Shown here: one piece after another, positions 23,895 through 39,421 of the stretch | How positions within the stretch are numbered: the stretch's first letter is position 1 | Layout: each line of letters begins with the position of its first letter | From: Apostichopus japonicus | Lineage: Eukaryota; Echinodermata; Holothuroidea; Aspidochirotida; Stichopodidae | DNA length: 64,000 nt | Assembly (NCBI RefSeq): GCF_037975245.1 | Contig: NC_092562.1 | Span: 25,419,054 to 25,483,053 of the forward strand | Direction of reading: 5' to 3' | Notes under the pieces: model-generated | Databases searched by the model: none | What the model was told of the DNA's origin: nothing | The model's input: only the letters and a program-made list of their open reading frames with translations | Position numbers and translations under genes: made by a program

Positions 23895-25130
23895 TTTTGC
23901 ACTAGCCCAACTGGGTTTAGACTTTGAACTATGTTGACTGCTGAACTAGACCAGTTGGGTTGAACTAGGTTTCATTGGTTTTGCACTGGCCCAACTGGGT
24001 TTGGACTATGTTGGCTGGTGAACTGACCCAGCTGGGGTTTAACTAGGTTTCACTGGTTTTGCACTGGTTCAACTGGGTTTGGACTATATTGGCTGGTGAA
24101 CTGACCCAGCTGGGTTTAACTAGGTTTCACTGGTTTTGCACTGGTCCAAATGAGTTTGGACTATGTTGACTGGTGAATTGATCCAGCTGAGGTTTGAACT
24201 AGGTTTCACTGGTTTTGCACTGGCCCAACTGGGTGTGAACTATGTTGGCTGGTGAACTGACCCAGCTGGGGTTTAACTAGGTTACACTGGTTTGCACAGG
24301 CCCAACTGGGTTTGAACTATGTTTACTGGTGAACTTGCCCTGTTGGAGTTGAACTAAGTTTCATTGGTTTTGCACTGGCCCAACTGGGTTTGGACTATGT
24401 TGGCTGGTGAACTGACCCAGCTGGGGCTTAACTAGGTTTCACTGCTTTTGCACTGGTCCAACTGGGTTTGGACTATGTTGGCTGGTAAACTGACCCAGCT
24501 GGGTATAACTAGGTTTCACTGGTTTTGCACTGTTTGAACTGAGTTTGGACTATGTTGACTGGTGAACTGACCCAGCTGAGGTTTGAACTAGGTTTCATTG
24601 GTTTTGCACTGGCCCAACTGGGTGTGAACTATGTTGGCTGGTGAACTGACCCAGCGGAGGTTTAACTAGGTTACACTGGTTTGCACAGGCCCAACTGGGT
24701 TTGAACTATGTTTACTGGTGAACTTGCCCTGTTGGAGTTGAACTAAGTTTCATTGGTTTTGCACTGGCCCAACTGGGTTTGGACTATGTTGGCTGGTGAA
24801 CTGACCCAGCTGGGGTTTAACTAGGTTTCACTGCATTTGCACTGGTCCAACTGGGTTTGGAAAATGTTGGCTGGTAAACTGACCCAGCTGGGTATAACTA
24901 GGTTTCACTGGTTTTGCACTGTTCCAACTGAGTTTGGACTATGTTGACTGGTGAACTGATCCAGCTGAGGTTTGAACTAGGTTTCACTGGTTTTGCACTG
25001 GCCCAACTGGGTGTGAACTATGTTGGCTGGTGAACTGACCCAGCTGGAGTTTAACTAGGTTTCACTGGTTTGCACAGGCCTAACTGGGTTTGAACTATGT
25101 TTACTGGTGAACTTGCCCTGTTGGAGTTGA
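23895..25130. repeat. 78-bp minisatellite with 389-bp (five-monomer) higher-order period
   Basis: Monomers of about 78 bases follow the pattern TTTGCACTGGCCCAACTGG...ACTATGTTGGCTGGTGAACTG...GTTTAACTAGG. A diagnostic variant, TTTGCACAGG, occurs at 24291, 24680 and 25069, exactly 389 bases apart each time; the variant GAACTTGCCCTGTTGGAGTT follows it each time. Blocks of five variant monomers have therefore been copied as a unit, about three times. Confidence 0.9.
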
Positions 25131-25209
25131 TGAAAAATACACAAAAATACATCAAATTGAAACCCTTAGGGGGATCCCAACCAGGTCGAATATGGGACCA
25201 GTTGAGAAT

Positions 25210-25440
25210 CCCAGTTCAACCTATTTAAAAGTATAAGCAGTAAAACATAGTTGACCAAGTTTAACCCAGTAAACATAGTTGACCCAGTTGAACCCAGTAA
25301 AACAGTTGACCCAGTAAAACATAGTTGAACCAGTTGGACCCAGTAAAACATAACCAGTTTGACCCAGTAAACATAGTTGAACCAGTTGGACCAAGTAAAA
25401 CATAGTTGAACCAGTTGGGAACACCAGTTCACCCATATCA
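25210..25440. repeat. Second short tandem array in reverse sense to the 78-bp array
   Basis: Repeats of GTTGACCCAGTAAAACATA and GTTGAACCAGTTGGACCCAG form about 230 bases. In reverse complement they resemble AACTGGGTTTGAACTATGTT of the neighbouring array, so the two arrays are partly inverted relative to each other. The open frame at 25166-25441 is a product of this repetition. Confidence 0.8.
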
Positions 25441-25515
25441 ACCTAGTTCAAATTTGTTCCAATTTCCATATAAAAAATTCCAGTTGAACCAAGTTCAAGT
25501 GGAATTTCCACCAGG

Positions 25516-28405
<2,890 letters not shown>

Positions 28406-28547
28406 TAAAATAAGAGGTTTTGAACTTGAATACCCACTCTCTTTATTTTTGGCTAGGCAAAACACTTACATGCAAGTTTCAGTTTTTTTACATGCAAGTT
28501 TTAGTGGGCATGAGTCGAGATGCCAACCAGAAACCTGCCATACATAC

Positions 28548-28612
28548 ACACACATATATATGTTATATATGTTATAAATATATATATATGTATATATATA
28601 TATGTATATGTG

Positions 28613-28675
<63 letters not shown>

Positions 28676-28702
28676 GTTTATATATATATATATATATATA
28701 AT
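28548..28702. repeat. (TATATG)n / (TA)n microsatellite
   Basis: Alternating TATATATG and TA repeats, about 150 bases. A second short TA run occurs at 28893-28914. Confidence 0.95.
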
Positions 28703-29013
28703 AATTATGATAATTTTGCACCGTTTTTGGACCGTGAGTTAAACAAGCAATAAAAATGTTGATACATGTCTAACATGCACTGAGATGCATTATGTGCCAA
28801 CCTATAGCGGCACTCTGCTTAGTGTAAATATCTACTCTGGCAGCCCTGGGACACACATCTCACTAATCAAAACTTGGGAGCTATGATGTATGTAATATAT
28901 ATATATATATATATGATAGAGAAATAAAAGTTTATGTTTGTATTGTAAAAAAATTGATTAATCAATCATGAACACCTGGTTGACACCATCTTTTTTTTTC
29001 TACTCTTTTGTAG

Positions 29014-29226
29014 CATGCTATGAAGATCGGCTGAAGAGGCAGAACCTTTCTTAGGAGGAATTTGCCATCGAGGAAAAGAAGTTTAAAAAATTTATTACAG
29101 AAAAAATAATGGATTTGAATGGGGCACAAAGGAAAAAGACCAATAACAACGAAGTGGGACATGCTAGAATATCTATTGAGGGGAGTGGAGGGACGGATGT
29201 TTTGTCTTCTTTTGAGATGTTTCACA
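29014..29226 (+). pseudogene. Possible exon-like fragment, unrecognised
   Basis: A strong pyrimidine tract ends in TTTTGTAG at 29013. The following frame reads CYEDRLKRQNLS, one in-frame stop, then EEFAIEEKKFKKFITEKIM and about 40 further residues. The charged helical composition looks coding, but the stop and lack of a known motif make this weak. It could be a decayed exon or transposase remnant. Confidence 0.25.
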
Positions 29227-29394
29227 ACGCCACGATGGTGTGCTTTTACTTTAATTATATATTACTTTATATTATATACCAGAACGTATTCTTAAATATC
29301 TTGTAAAAAACTGTTACATTCCATTCATATTTTTAATCTATATGTTCCTTTTTTCAAATTCACACTATAGGATTATTTATTTCATAACTTATCC

Positions 29395-29640
29395 TTCTTC
29401 AGATTCCTGCCAGTATATTTCCCCCATGCCTTTTATTTTATTTGTGTTTTTATTTCCCCTTGCCTTTTAGTTTATTTGTATTTTTATTTCCCCTTGCCTT
29501 TTATTTTGTTTGTATTTCTTAAACAAGTTATCAACTTTCTCACAATGTCATGTCTTTCTCACTTATGTATTTCATAACTTATACTTCTTCAGATTCCTGC
29601 CAGCATATTTCACCTTGCTTTTTATTTTGTATTTCTAAAA
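29395..29640. repeat. Imperfect tandem repeats (about 36 bp, and a larger duplication)
   Basis: CCTTGCCTTTTAGTTTATTT-type units occur three times in 29428-29520. The segment CATAACTTATNCTTCTTCAGATTCCTGCCAG occurs at about 29381 and 29571 (N marks the one difference). Confidence 0.75.
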
Positions 29641-30920
29641 GCACACTCTCAGCTAGGAAATTTTTAGAGGGCGGGCCAATTTCATATGTTTCGATGGTTC
29701 ACCGTTAATCACGTGACACGGTATTTGTAATATACTGCCAGTGTACAGTGTACCCTGTATGTAAATATACGTAATATATTAATATATACGTAATATATAC
29801 GTAATATACGCACAGTTTCATGCAGTGGTAGCATAACACACGTAACACACGTAACGTGTATATTGCGGCCGCGTCGCCGCGCTGTTGAGGTGGAAGGCAC
29901 AGGTTGCTTTATTGTGGGTCCCAATGCCAAAAGCAGTGAGCGACAAAACGGACATGAAATGAAAAGTGTACTTGAGCTGCATGTGCTACGTACGTGGACT
30001 GGGTCTCCAAAAACGATCTACTGGAACAGAGATCGGGGATCGACAAAATGACAAATGCTACCTTCACGGACTGGCATGGCAGATCATACGAGAAGGTAGG
30101 CAGCAAATTATGCTAACGACTAACGTTATATATTTACTATTTAGGCTACTGCATCGTTTTCCGGCCGAAGTGTTTGGTCTGCCGTAGGCTTCATTGTTAT
30201 ATTGTTCAATAGATCATGCTAGCTAGGCCTACTACTACGAGTACTACAAACTAAGGCAACTAATACACCGAGAGACATAGGCTAGTAGTAGTACAGTAGT
30301 AGTATAGTCAGTTTTGCGAAGTTTGGAACACTGCGAAGTTCGGACACCCCTAAGAAATACGCGATTTCACGATGAGACAACCTACAGCAAGAGCCAATTG
30401 CACGAAAAACTACGAAGCTACAGTTATTTTCTCTCCAAAATGACCCAACCATATCAAGTATAGTTTCAGGTGATTTATACCATGAGATATAGTTTTGGGG
30501 TGTTTTAAAGCTTAGGTGTCCGAACTCCGCAGTGTCCATGCTACTGCAGTGCAGGCTGCTGTACAAATTGTAGCCTAGCCTAGACCGAACATTTCATGAA
30601 GTGTTATTTATGCTTTTCTACTTATATTCGCCTACTAAGCATGATCAGTATGGAAGTGTGCGGTATCATGTGTTTGGTTTATGATTCGGTAGCTTTGCAA
30701 ATATGAATAGGACTTAGCCTACATTAGTGTAATATGGATTTGGTAGGGAGATCTCCCCACAAGAAAATTAAACTCGAAAGAAATGCAACTTCTCATGAGC
30801 GGGGCAATAGCAAAAGTAGGACTACTGTGGCCTAGCTCCAGGCCCAGATTTATAAAATTATGCACCATGGAGGGCCTACCTCAAATTGGTGGTTATTCCT
30901 GTCAAGAGCATTTTTGATAT
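29641..30920 (+). other. GC-richer segment with possible first exon of an unassigned transcript
   Basis: A CpG-containing patch (GCGGCCGCGTCGCCGCG, 29867-29883) is followed by sequence ending GAGAAG then GTAGGC at 30093, a fair donor site. A (TAATATACG)n-like repeat lies at 29768-29805. No conserved protein is visible, so a promoter and first exon is speculative. Confidence 0.25.
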
Positions 30921-30921
30921 G

Positions 30922-32701
30922 CAGTGTTCTCCGCATGTCATTTTTTTGTCCGGGTGGTAATCGCCGTCCTGTGGGTAATCGCCGTCCTGGGGGAGTGGGA
31001 CACCCCCTCCCCTTTGGAAAATTTTTGCCCTCCGAAGGTGGGCTAGACGCCAAATGGTGCAATATTTGGTGCTATATTTGCCTTGCATGTATCTCCAGGA
31101 ATTGGTATTTTTTAGGCAGTGTTTTAAATTTTCTCTTACGTTTGCCAAATGAAAAAAAATAAGAACACTTCAAAATTGTTGCTGAAATATGAGTAGTAAT
31201 GAATAGGCCCTAAGTCCAATCAAAAATTATTCTACACTGTGCAAGGCTAACCCAACACAGCCTGTGCTTGACTGGGATAACTGCCAAGTTCAGGCATATC
31301 AACCAATTATCAGTCCCTATTAGACAGATGCACACAATGAATGAAAGAATGATAAATAGATGATCAAATAACAAATTAGTCTTTATTTATTTCAACACCA
31401 ACAGGATAACAACTGCAGTGAGAAAGTTGAAAAGAAATAAAGTTTATCAACTTCATGACTTTTGAAGTTCGTAAAAACCCGGCCTTTACAACATTCACTG
31501 TATAGAGAACAAAACTCTGAAAATCAGTAGAGAAATTACCAATTGTGTACGAAAAGTAGGTTGGTACACCTTTCAAATTTTACGAAAGCTCGAGCAAAAT
31601 ACTTTCGAAAAATTCACGCGAAACTGGCATTTCGTGCTAAATGCAACTAATTTCATGTAAACAAGGCTCTAGTACACCCATTTATGAATTAACCATAAGA
31701 CCACATCTGGTGTTGAGCGGCAGAAAAAGAAATTATTTTCTAGAATTTTCACAAAAAAAGGAAAAATTACTATCCTATCATAGTTAAGTGTATAGTAAAT
31801 AGCCTAACCACTTCGTCGTTACGGATCTCACGTAACAACAAAAACACAACTTAAATTGTATTTTGCGAAGTTGACGTTCTCTACAAGGACATGGAAACAA
31901 TATTTAGCATTTAGTTAATCATGCCAAGTGGCCTAAAACATGGGATTGCACGTTTTACTTTCATAAAGATGGCCATACTGTAGCTATTGAGGCCTTGATA
32001 TCGTGCTATGTCTGTATGGTATAGACTGTGCCTGGTGTATCATGGGGAATAGATTGTTTTGTTCATGCGAAGGAGTCAGTTGGCTTGAGGTGTGTTTAAC
32101 TTACCCTAATGTTACGGGGATATTTACCTACTTTTCTTGAACGTATAAGATAATATTTCGCATAAATTTACCGATCCTTTACTGACTGACCTAATTAATT
32201 CTAGAGTGGAGCCAAAATAGTTTACTCCATGAAAAGTTTTTTTGGAAACGTGCCAAAAATGTTAAAAAAACAGGTGTTAGACAGGGGCTTGTTTTGCAAG
32301 GTACCTTGGAAAACTCGAAACACATGAAGCCAGCCTACCGTGATATTTAAGTAGGGTTAAACACTGCAGTTGTAAACTGATGTACGTATCGTGCACGCTG
32401 TTCATTGTTAGGCATTCTAGAAACGGGGCTTTGCCGAACGTAGTTTGTTTCATAATATCGACAGTTTTGTAAATCGTCGCGGCCGCGGCAGAAACAAAAC
32501 ATGTAGTTTCGATCAAATTCGTCACTCTTAAAGAATATGAGTGACTTTTAGAAAATGTTTGACGAGGTGCCAGTGTATTTTTTTTTGGCCGGGCGGCCGA
32601 GTTTTTCGTCCGGGCGGTAGCTTTATGTCCGGGCGCTAGCCAGCCTTTTCAAATTTTGTCCGGGCGGCGCGCCCGGACAAAACCGGTAGTGGAGAACACT
32701 G
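30922..32701. mobile_element. hAT-like TIR element, non-autonomous (about 1.78 kb)
   Basis: The ends are CAGTGTTCTCC (from 30922) and GGAGAACACTG (to 32701), a typical hAT-type TIR beginning CAG. GATATG directly abuts both ends (30916-30921 and 32702-32707). hAT elements normally leave 8 bp; shifting the ends by one base gives an 8-bp duplication with two mismatches. The right end is very GC-rich, with several TCCGGGCGG motifs also seen near the left end (GTCCGGGTGG). No transposase frame is visible. Confidence 0.7.
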
Positions 32702-33167
32702 GATATGGGCATATTTATTTTGTAACTGTAAGTCTAGTATGCAATGAGATACGTGAGGGACGGGCCTATACGCAATATTTACTGTTTTCATTTCCTATTC
32801 TACTTTACCAGCACAATTATAGAGTTCCTAGCAACAAATAAATTAGTCTGACAATTTGAAAATTTACTGCATATTAGCATGCATGGTCATTTTCAGTTAT
32901 AGACTACTAATTTGTGTAGCCATTTCAGTTTGGCTTTTTTTTTGTCTGAGAATGGGTTCTTAAGTGGTGAAATAACCTCCAATCTGCTGAGCAACTCCAA
33001 GATGAATTAAGTTACTAAGGCATTGGGTTCTTTTACTTTTTTAAGTCTAATATGCATAGGCTAGGATATTTACTTTGCTTCACTTGTTTGTCAATCCACA
33101 TAGCCACTTTAGCTGTGGATGATTCTCCACTTGCAAAAAAAAAAATGTACGCATTAATTTAAAGGCT
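32702..33167. other. No feature recognised
   Basis: AT-rich sequence with a T run at 32935-32943 and an A run at 33135-33145; nothing coding. Confidence 0.5.
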
Positions 33168-33425
33168 GTGGCTATTCTTACAACTAGTCATAACAATTAT
33201 TTATAAACTATTCTTACGACATCGGCGAATTCATGCGCAGTAAAGTAAATAAAGCAACTGTGCATGTAGTAGGGGTAAACCTAACCCTAACCCAACCCTT
33301 AACCGGAAAATATTGTTACTCCTAGTCGTAAAAATAGTACTCCTAGTCGTAAAAATAGCCACGTTAAAGCAACTGTGCATGCGTAAATGGGAATTATTGT
33401 TATGACTAGTCGTAAGAATAGCCAC
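33168..33425. mobile_element. MITE-like 258-bp element with ~32-bp TIRs
   Basis: The left end starts GTGGCTATTCTTAC and the right end is its reverse complement (GTAAGAATAGCCAC). The inverted repeat continues inward through ACTAGTCATAACAAT with one mismatch. Inside are two AAAGCAACTGTGCATG copies, a doubled TACTCCTAGTCGTAAAAATA and a short CCTAACCCTAACCC run. No clear target duplication is visible. Confidence 0.72.
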
Positions 33426-36400
33426 TTTGTAATTTAAATTCTTTTTATCCCAAATTAGAGTATGCCTATAATACTCCCAACTTGGTATAGTAACTTAAAA
33501 AAACGGTAGCGGCTTTTCCTGTAACTGTAGTGTAAAGTGATAACTGATATAACTAAGTTTTCCAAATTAATTCAAAACTCAAAAGCCTTCTCAGAAAGAA
33601 GCTACACTACTGTAGCTCTACAGGCTCCTTTGTTGAATTAGTGAAGGATAGTAGATATTGTTCACATATTTATGCATTCATAACATGATAGTTTGCTATC
33701 ATCGTTGTTTAATCATAATATCAAGGACAACAAATCAATGTCACCAATAATTGTGAATGCCACCATTTTATGTTCGACAAAATTTACCACATTTAATTTA
33801 AAGGATACACCATGCATGGCACATTGACGGACACTGACGCACATATTGTAGTTGTAATAACGCACCAAATATGCGCTTCATTGGACATGACGCACCATTC
33901 CGGGGGTCGTTGAGTCCGTCTTACAATAATTGATAATTTCATCATGATATAGAAATTAAAGACATTTGCCAAAATATAACAACATCATAGGCTTCATAGC
34001 TCTACACATAATCTGATCATGCAGTTCTAAAAATTATACAAAATGAAAATGATACTACTGATTTGTGAGAGAACTAGAATGGTCACCCATTATATACCAT
34101 ATCATGTTTCTATAGTATCTTTTAAACACTTCATTGTTTAGGGCACTCCTGTAGAATATTCCGTAATTTTTAGTCTTGGAAATAAGCAAAGCCTAGCTAT
34201 ATTTTTGAAAGCAATTATGCATCCCTGAACATGATGAAATTTGGTGACATATTAGTGTATGAGCAAGCCTACTGGGACATTGCCATTGTAACATCAAAAC
34301 GTTATGACATTTAGTGTATGTAAGGTATTAGTAGATGAGTTATAATACTGCAGGTGTATACTACTGTACTAACATAGAAATAAGAAATATAATAGAAACT
34401 GTTGCACATCACTAGTTTAGGTTTGCACTATATTAGTAAATGGACCATTCTTGAATACTTGCAGAGTTGACACTATACATACTGTAAATCATAAAGCAGA
34501 TGTGATGAATTTATGCTGCCAATAGCAAAGTTCTGTATTAACTAGTAGTGTAATTACTGTTCTGTGTTTGCAAACTTGATTTGAAGTTTTGACTATTTAG
34601 TGAAGGGCAAAATGTGGTATTCAGTAATTTATGTTGGAAGTTATATAATTCACTATGTCAGGGATTTGCTCACACTGGGCAGCTACTGTACGCCCAGCAG
34701 TTCTGAATGCCGCCCCGCACAAACAGTATTTAAACTTTTTCGCCCAGCACTTTTTGATGATAATTTAATAAGTTTTACCATAACCAAAATCTGGGAGAAT
34801 ATATGGCACAGAATAGGAATATAGCACCACCTAAGCATACTTCATGTGCAAAATTTGTCCATTTGGGGGGGGGGGGGCCGGGGGGTACCCCACCCATGAA
34901 ATCCCTCTCCCAGGGTGTGGATCACACTACCGCCCAATCTGCCTGGCACTCAAATATTCATGAGCACTTCCCTGCTATGTGTACAGTATGCATTCTGATA
35001 TATTATTAACTTTGCACATCCCGGTATTATTTGTCTTTTTCAGTTGAAGGTGTGTGCCCAATTAAGAAACTCGAGAGGTTGGTATCCAAACTGATCAACC
35101 AGAAAAGATAACACTAGTTCCTCAACGAAAGGCCATGCCCAACAGAGGCTGATGCAGCAATGCACTCCAGCAGCTATACCCCAGTGGAGACTGGTAATTT
35201 TTTGATGTACATACTGTAACCATTCCATGCTGTAAATAAGTCTACATTTTAACTAGGTCTGCAGTCTACTACTGTAGGACTGTATATGACTAACCAGATT
35301 TAGGACATTGGACACATTTATTAATTTATTGTATTATGCTATATTAATGACATAGACATGTAGTGCTAAATATGGTGCTAATACAGCCACTGGAGGTCTG
35401 TAAATGTGAGGGACCCAAAAATGTTCAAACCCCACAAGTTAATGATAACAGTACCTGTAGTATTTTTCCTTATCTCTGAAAAATAAAGACATTTACCAAT
35501 CTTGTAGAATGTGCTACCTACCTGTCTGAAGCAGTTTGTGTTCAAAAATTGCACATTTATTCTTTTCTCTTTATGTTTTCTTTTTATGTTTCATGATGAT
35601 GTGGCATCATTTGTACATACAGTACAGTACTTGCACTGCTTAAAGATAGTTACTCTTAACTGCCTATACTGTAGTTGTCATCTGATCAGGTTGTCATGTG
35701 CATATAGTTTCATATCAGCAAAGACATTGACATTTTTGGCAAATTTTGAGTGTGAGCTATATTTCTAGTTTAACGTGTTAGGGGCATCATTAAGGGGTCT
35801 ACTTTCACCCAGATTTGAACAATACTTTTTAGTTATTACAATGAGTGCAAGTTACAATCTCAGTGAATAAACAAACATAACATTTATGCTGGCTCCAACC
35901 CAGTTACCTTGGCTATGAGCCTGAATGTCTCTTTTGCAATTAAAATCAAATAAATCATATCTTGGAAAATCATTTGAACAGGTATATCTTTCTGATACTT
36001 CTGTCCTCACACAGTGACATAAGTATGTCTTTTTTCCATTTTCATTTCACATTACAGATGTACAGAACATCCTTTAGAGGAACAGTACAGCACAGCATAG
36101 CGTTATGGCATGATGGATGTTTTGCAAGCAGATATAAGGGTTGGAACTGGAAGTATTTGTGTTGGATTGTTTCATTAATAAATGTGTGCTTCTCTACTTT
36201 ACGTAAGATGATTGTCATATTTCTTGTTCTCCAGTGAAAGCTATGGATTTGCATAGTGAACGTTGTTAACATGGATACGGACAATTTTGAAATAGCTGAT
36301 GTCAAAGCAGTTTCTCAGCTTATTTAAATACCATACATCAAGGACACAAGAGTGGACAATGGGAGTAACAAGTATCCAGAATGTAGATATCACAAGGCTT

Positions 36401-37800
36401 CAAGACAATTGAACAAACTGTACCATAACAGACAACAACAAACATTGTGACTCAGTAAAATGAAGTTACTAAGCTAGTGCAATGTATCATAAGAATTTAT
36501 CTTCTCCATGGTGTCAAACATTGATTGTTGCATTCAGTGTGTTATGTATCCTTCTCCTTTCTGTAGTATTTAGCATTGATTTGCATGTTCATTCATAGTG
36601 TAAGTAAACTACATAATTGATGTCATCAAAGTTACAACTGTGTCATATTAAATAAGTAAATGATTGAAATATTGGTTTCACTACATACTTGATTGTACAC
36701 TATTTGGCTTTCCATGATAGCAATATCTGATCTTTTTAATTACTGTAGCCTGTTCAGTCATACCAGTAGTTCTAATGTGACATTGATCTTGGGTTATTTA
36801 TTGTTGGTACAGAATAACTTGTCTTTATTTTGTATTGTGTGAGATCAATTTAACATAACATATATTATGATGTCATAGAGTGTTGAAGAGGTACTCTAAC
36901 TTGCAGCTAGTAGTGATAAAACAGTTCATTCAGTGCTCTCATGATAACCCCAGTGGGGCCCAGTGGCAGATGGAGATAGTGGCAGATGGAGATGTTTGAA
37001 ATGCAGGGGACATTATAGGGTCTTTTGAAGTTTTGGCAAAAGTTCTTTTGCATGTAAAGCTGCTATACTTATCATGGAGAAGTTCCACAATGGAGGCATG
37101 GCGTCTCCTAGCCTTATTTGGGTATATGTCCTTGCATTCCGTATTTGGAACACTGCCCTACTATTGTTTGTATTGCTTATTCTAAAGTTAGGTAAGTCAG
37201 TATTGTAACATGTTTTTATTTTTAACACATTGATTGCATCTGTACAGTTCTTACATTGAGTTCAACTATATACAATAACCATGAGCAGGGAAAACTTACC
37301 ACTATCTCACTTGCATTTCTTAATGTTCAAGTGACCATATTCATACTTTAACCAAAGCATTTCTTCCATATTAAATAGTGTTTATCCAGAGTAGGTTACA
37401 GGATATTTTCAAGGTGGGCTATGTAGTATTGTCCCCAATTTAGCATGCTATAATTGCTAGAATATTTAATATATTCCTAGAGGTCTTTACTTTCCAAATT
37501 GTTCTAAGGCATTCTAATTGAAAGCATAAGATGCCTGAATGTCCCAGTGAGGTAAATTTCCTGGAAGGTGGTAATAAAACCAGTTTCAAAACTTTGACCA
37601 AAGGTAACCATATTTGAATATCTGGTTTATTTGGGGCCAATACAGCATACTCTGGTCGAGAGTTGGCGTGGAAGCCACCATATGTTTGTATTAATGCAGT
37701 AAAATGTAGTAAAGGCAGCTGGAGGAGTCCAGTTTACCCCTGTGCCGAAGGTCATGAATTCATCTTTTAGGTTTTTGGAGAACACTTTAACCTTCTTACC
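33426..37800 (+). other. 4.4 kb unassigned DNA with two candidate non-coding exons
   Basis: No conserved protein. Two good 3' splice sites stand out on the plus strand. TTTGTCTTTTTCAG at 35043 starts a 150-base candidate exon ending before GTAATT at 35194. A long pyrimidine tract ending ATTACAG at 36057 starts another. All three frames of the first are closed, so any transcript would be non-coding. A G/C homopolymer lies at 34865-34885. Confidence 0.3.
35044..35193 (+). ncRNA. Candidate internal exon of a non-coding transcript
   Basis: Bounded by a pyrimidine tract plus CAG at 35041-35043 and by ACTG/GTAATT at 35193/35194. All three frames contain stops. It could join a first exon near 30092 and the site at 36058. 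This rests on splice signals only. Confidence 0.22.
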
Positions 37801-37801
37801 A

Positions 37802-38306
37802 CAGAGCTCCCAACTGACCCACAATTCGCGGGTTGGACCCGCATTCTAACACCCAAAGCCCCTGACCCGCGCAAGCATCCCAAAAACCTGCATTGTAATT
37901 GACAAGTATACATAAAAAAATTGCATCAAATTTGGACTTAGCAACCATCATTTCTTTAGCATTTAGCATAATAGAGTATAAAACCTCCTTTACATCATCA
38001 TTTGAACCTCAAATTAGGCTATATTTCATTTCATTGGGGCGAGCAGCGAACATTTTCATGCCACGGGCAAGAATGAATTATCACCTACTACTCAATTTAT
38101 TGATGTTACACACAAAAAAATGCATATTTCTCAGAAAATTGTGGGTGACAAAAGCCTTTCTAGGTGCCACCATTTTATATGTAGGCATCACCAGGATTCC
38201 AAAAAAAAATAAAAAGGGGAGGGAGACACCCCCCATATACCCCTCCCCCAGGACGGCAATTCGTGGCATGGACCAGCATTTGCCTTCTCAAGAGTTGGGA
38301 GCTATG
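37802..38306. mobile_element. MITE-like element with CAGAGCTCCCAACT ends
   Basis: The left end CAGAGCTCCCAACT (37802) and right end AGTTGGGAGCTATG (to 38306) are inverted repeats with one mismatch. The CAG start suggests a hAT-type end. An 8-bp target duplication is not evident, so boundaries are approximate. Confidence 0.45.
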
Positions 38307-38459
38307 CGACCATACCATTAACGACATGTCTCTATAGGCCAAGGGGATTGAATCCTTAGGTAGCCGTCCTGAGCTAGTGCGAATCAGCAGAGAGAGGTTG
38401 TGGATGCTACGCCTTTGCACCATTCAACCTCATGGGCTCAACATTCAGGAAGGACATGA

Positions 38460-38720
38460 TTAACTTTTCTTCATTCCCCCCCCCTTCTCCCCTTGCCCCC
38501 TCCCCCATTACTCCAAGTTTTCTCATAGCTTTTTCCACCCCTTTTTTTCTCCACACTTTTCTGTCGTTGTCCTTCTCCAGTTTATTCCCTACCCCTTCCC
38601 TTAATCCTCTCTTTGTCCCTCCACTGTTTATCTCCTACCTATCCTCTTCCCCTGTTGGTTTTTATCTTTCCTTCTTCTCTCCATCCCTTGTCTACTAATC
38701 CCCTTACATCTATCTCTTTG
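38460..38720. repeat. Pyrimidine-rich low-complexity tract
   Basis: About 260 bases consist mainly of C and T in runs such as TCCCCCCCCCTTC. The Ser/Pro/Phe-rich open frame across it (38432-38698) is a composition artefact. Confidence 0.85.
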
Positions 38721-39421
38721 TGTTCACCATGCTCATTAACCTGTCTGTATTATGTGCGTGTTTTTTCTACACAGGCTCTCTAGTGGATAAGCTGTTTGCT
38801 CACTGTTTTATTTATTTTGAACTCAAGTATTGAAGAACGTTAGGCCAGAAGCAAGTCGTTTCGTCAAATAACAGTACATAAGCAGCACACATTCAGTCAC
38901 ATGTTTATAGAGAATTACACGACGAAACTATTCGCATTTTATTTCTTCAGCAATTTGCCCAACAAAAATCGGCAGCACGAAATCATACGGGCCCATATGA
39001 CTTTCCATAACAACTACCTGCTGCTACGAGCTGGTATAGCGTTTTCCCAGCAGTACAATATGCACTGTTCCATATAGCAAATCGAAAAATTGTGTAACTC
39101 GAATAGCACACAGTACAATTACACAGTGTGCCTATAGGTTACGCAACACTGAGAGGCAGATTAGAATCTCGGAAATCTGATACCTTCGCGGTAACGGTAC
39201 CCATTTGCGTATGCTGTTTATAGCTAAGGATGAGAATGCCATATTAAAGAAATGAATACGTTGCCGCTGTGAGAAGAGGGCAGCATTGCTTTTATTTTTT
39301 AATCGGGGAATACGTTGAGACAAGATTTTTGATTTTAGCAATTTCCTAGCTGAGAGTGTGCCTTTGATCTTTGTAAACCAGCCGATAACTATTTCCTTAG
39401 TAACCTCACTGCCTGTGGCTT

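Noticed and set aside
25166-25441. Trp/Val/Gln-rich 91-codon protein
   Set aside because: Entirely within the short GTTGAACCAGTTGGACCCAG tandem array.
38432-38698. Ser/Pro/Phe-rich 88-codon secreted protein
   Set aside because: Lies in a pyrimidine-rich low-complexity tract; composition explains it.
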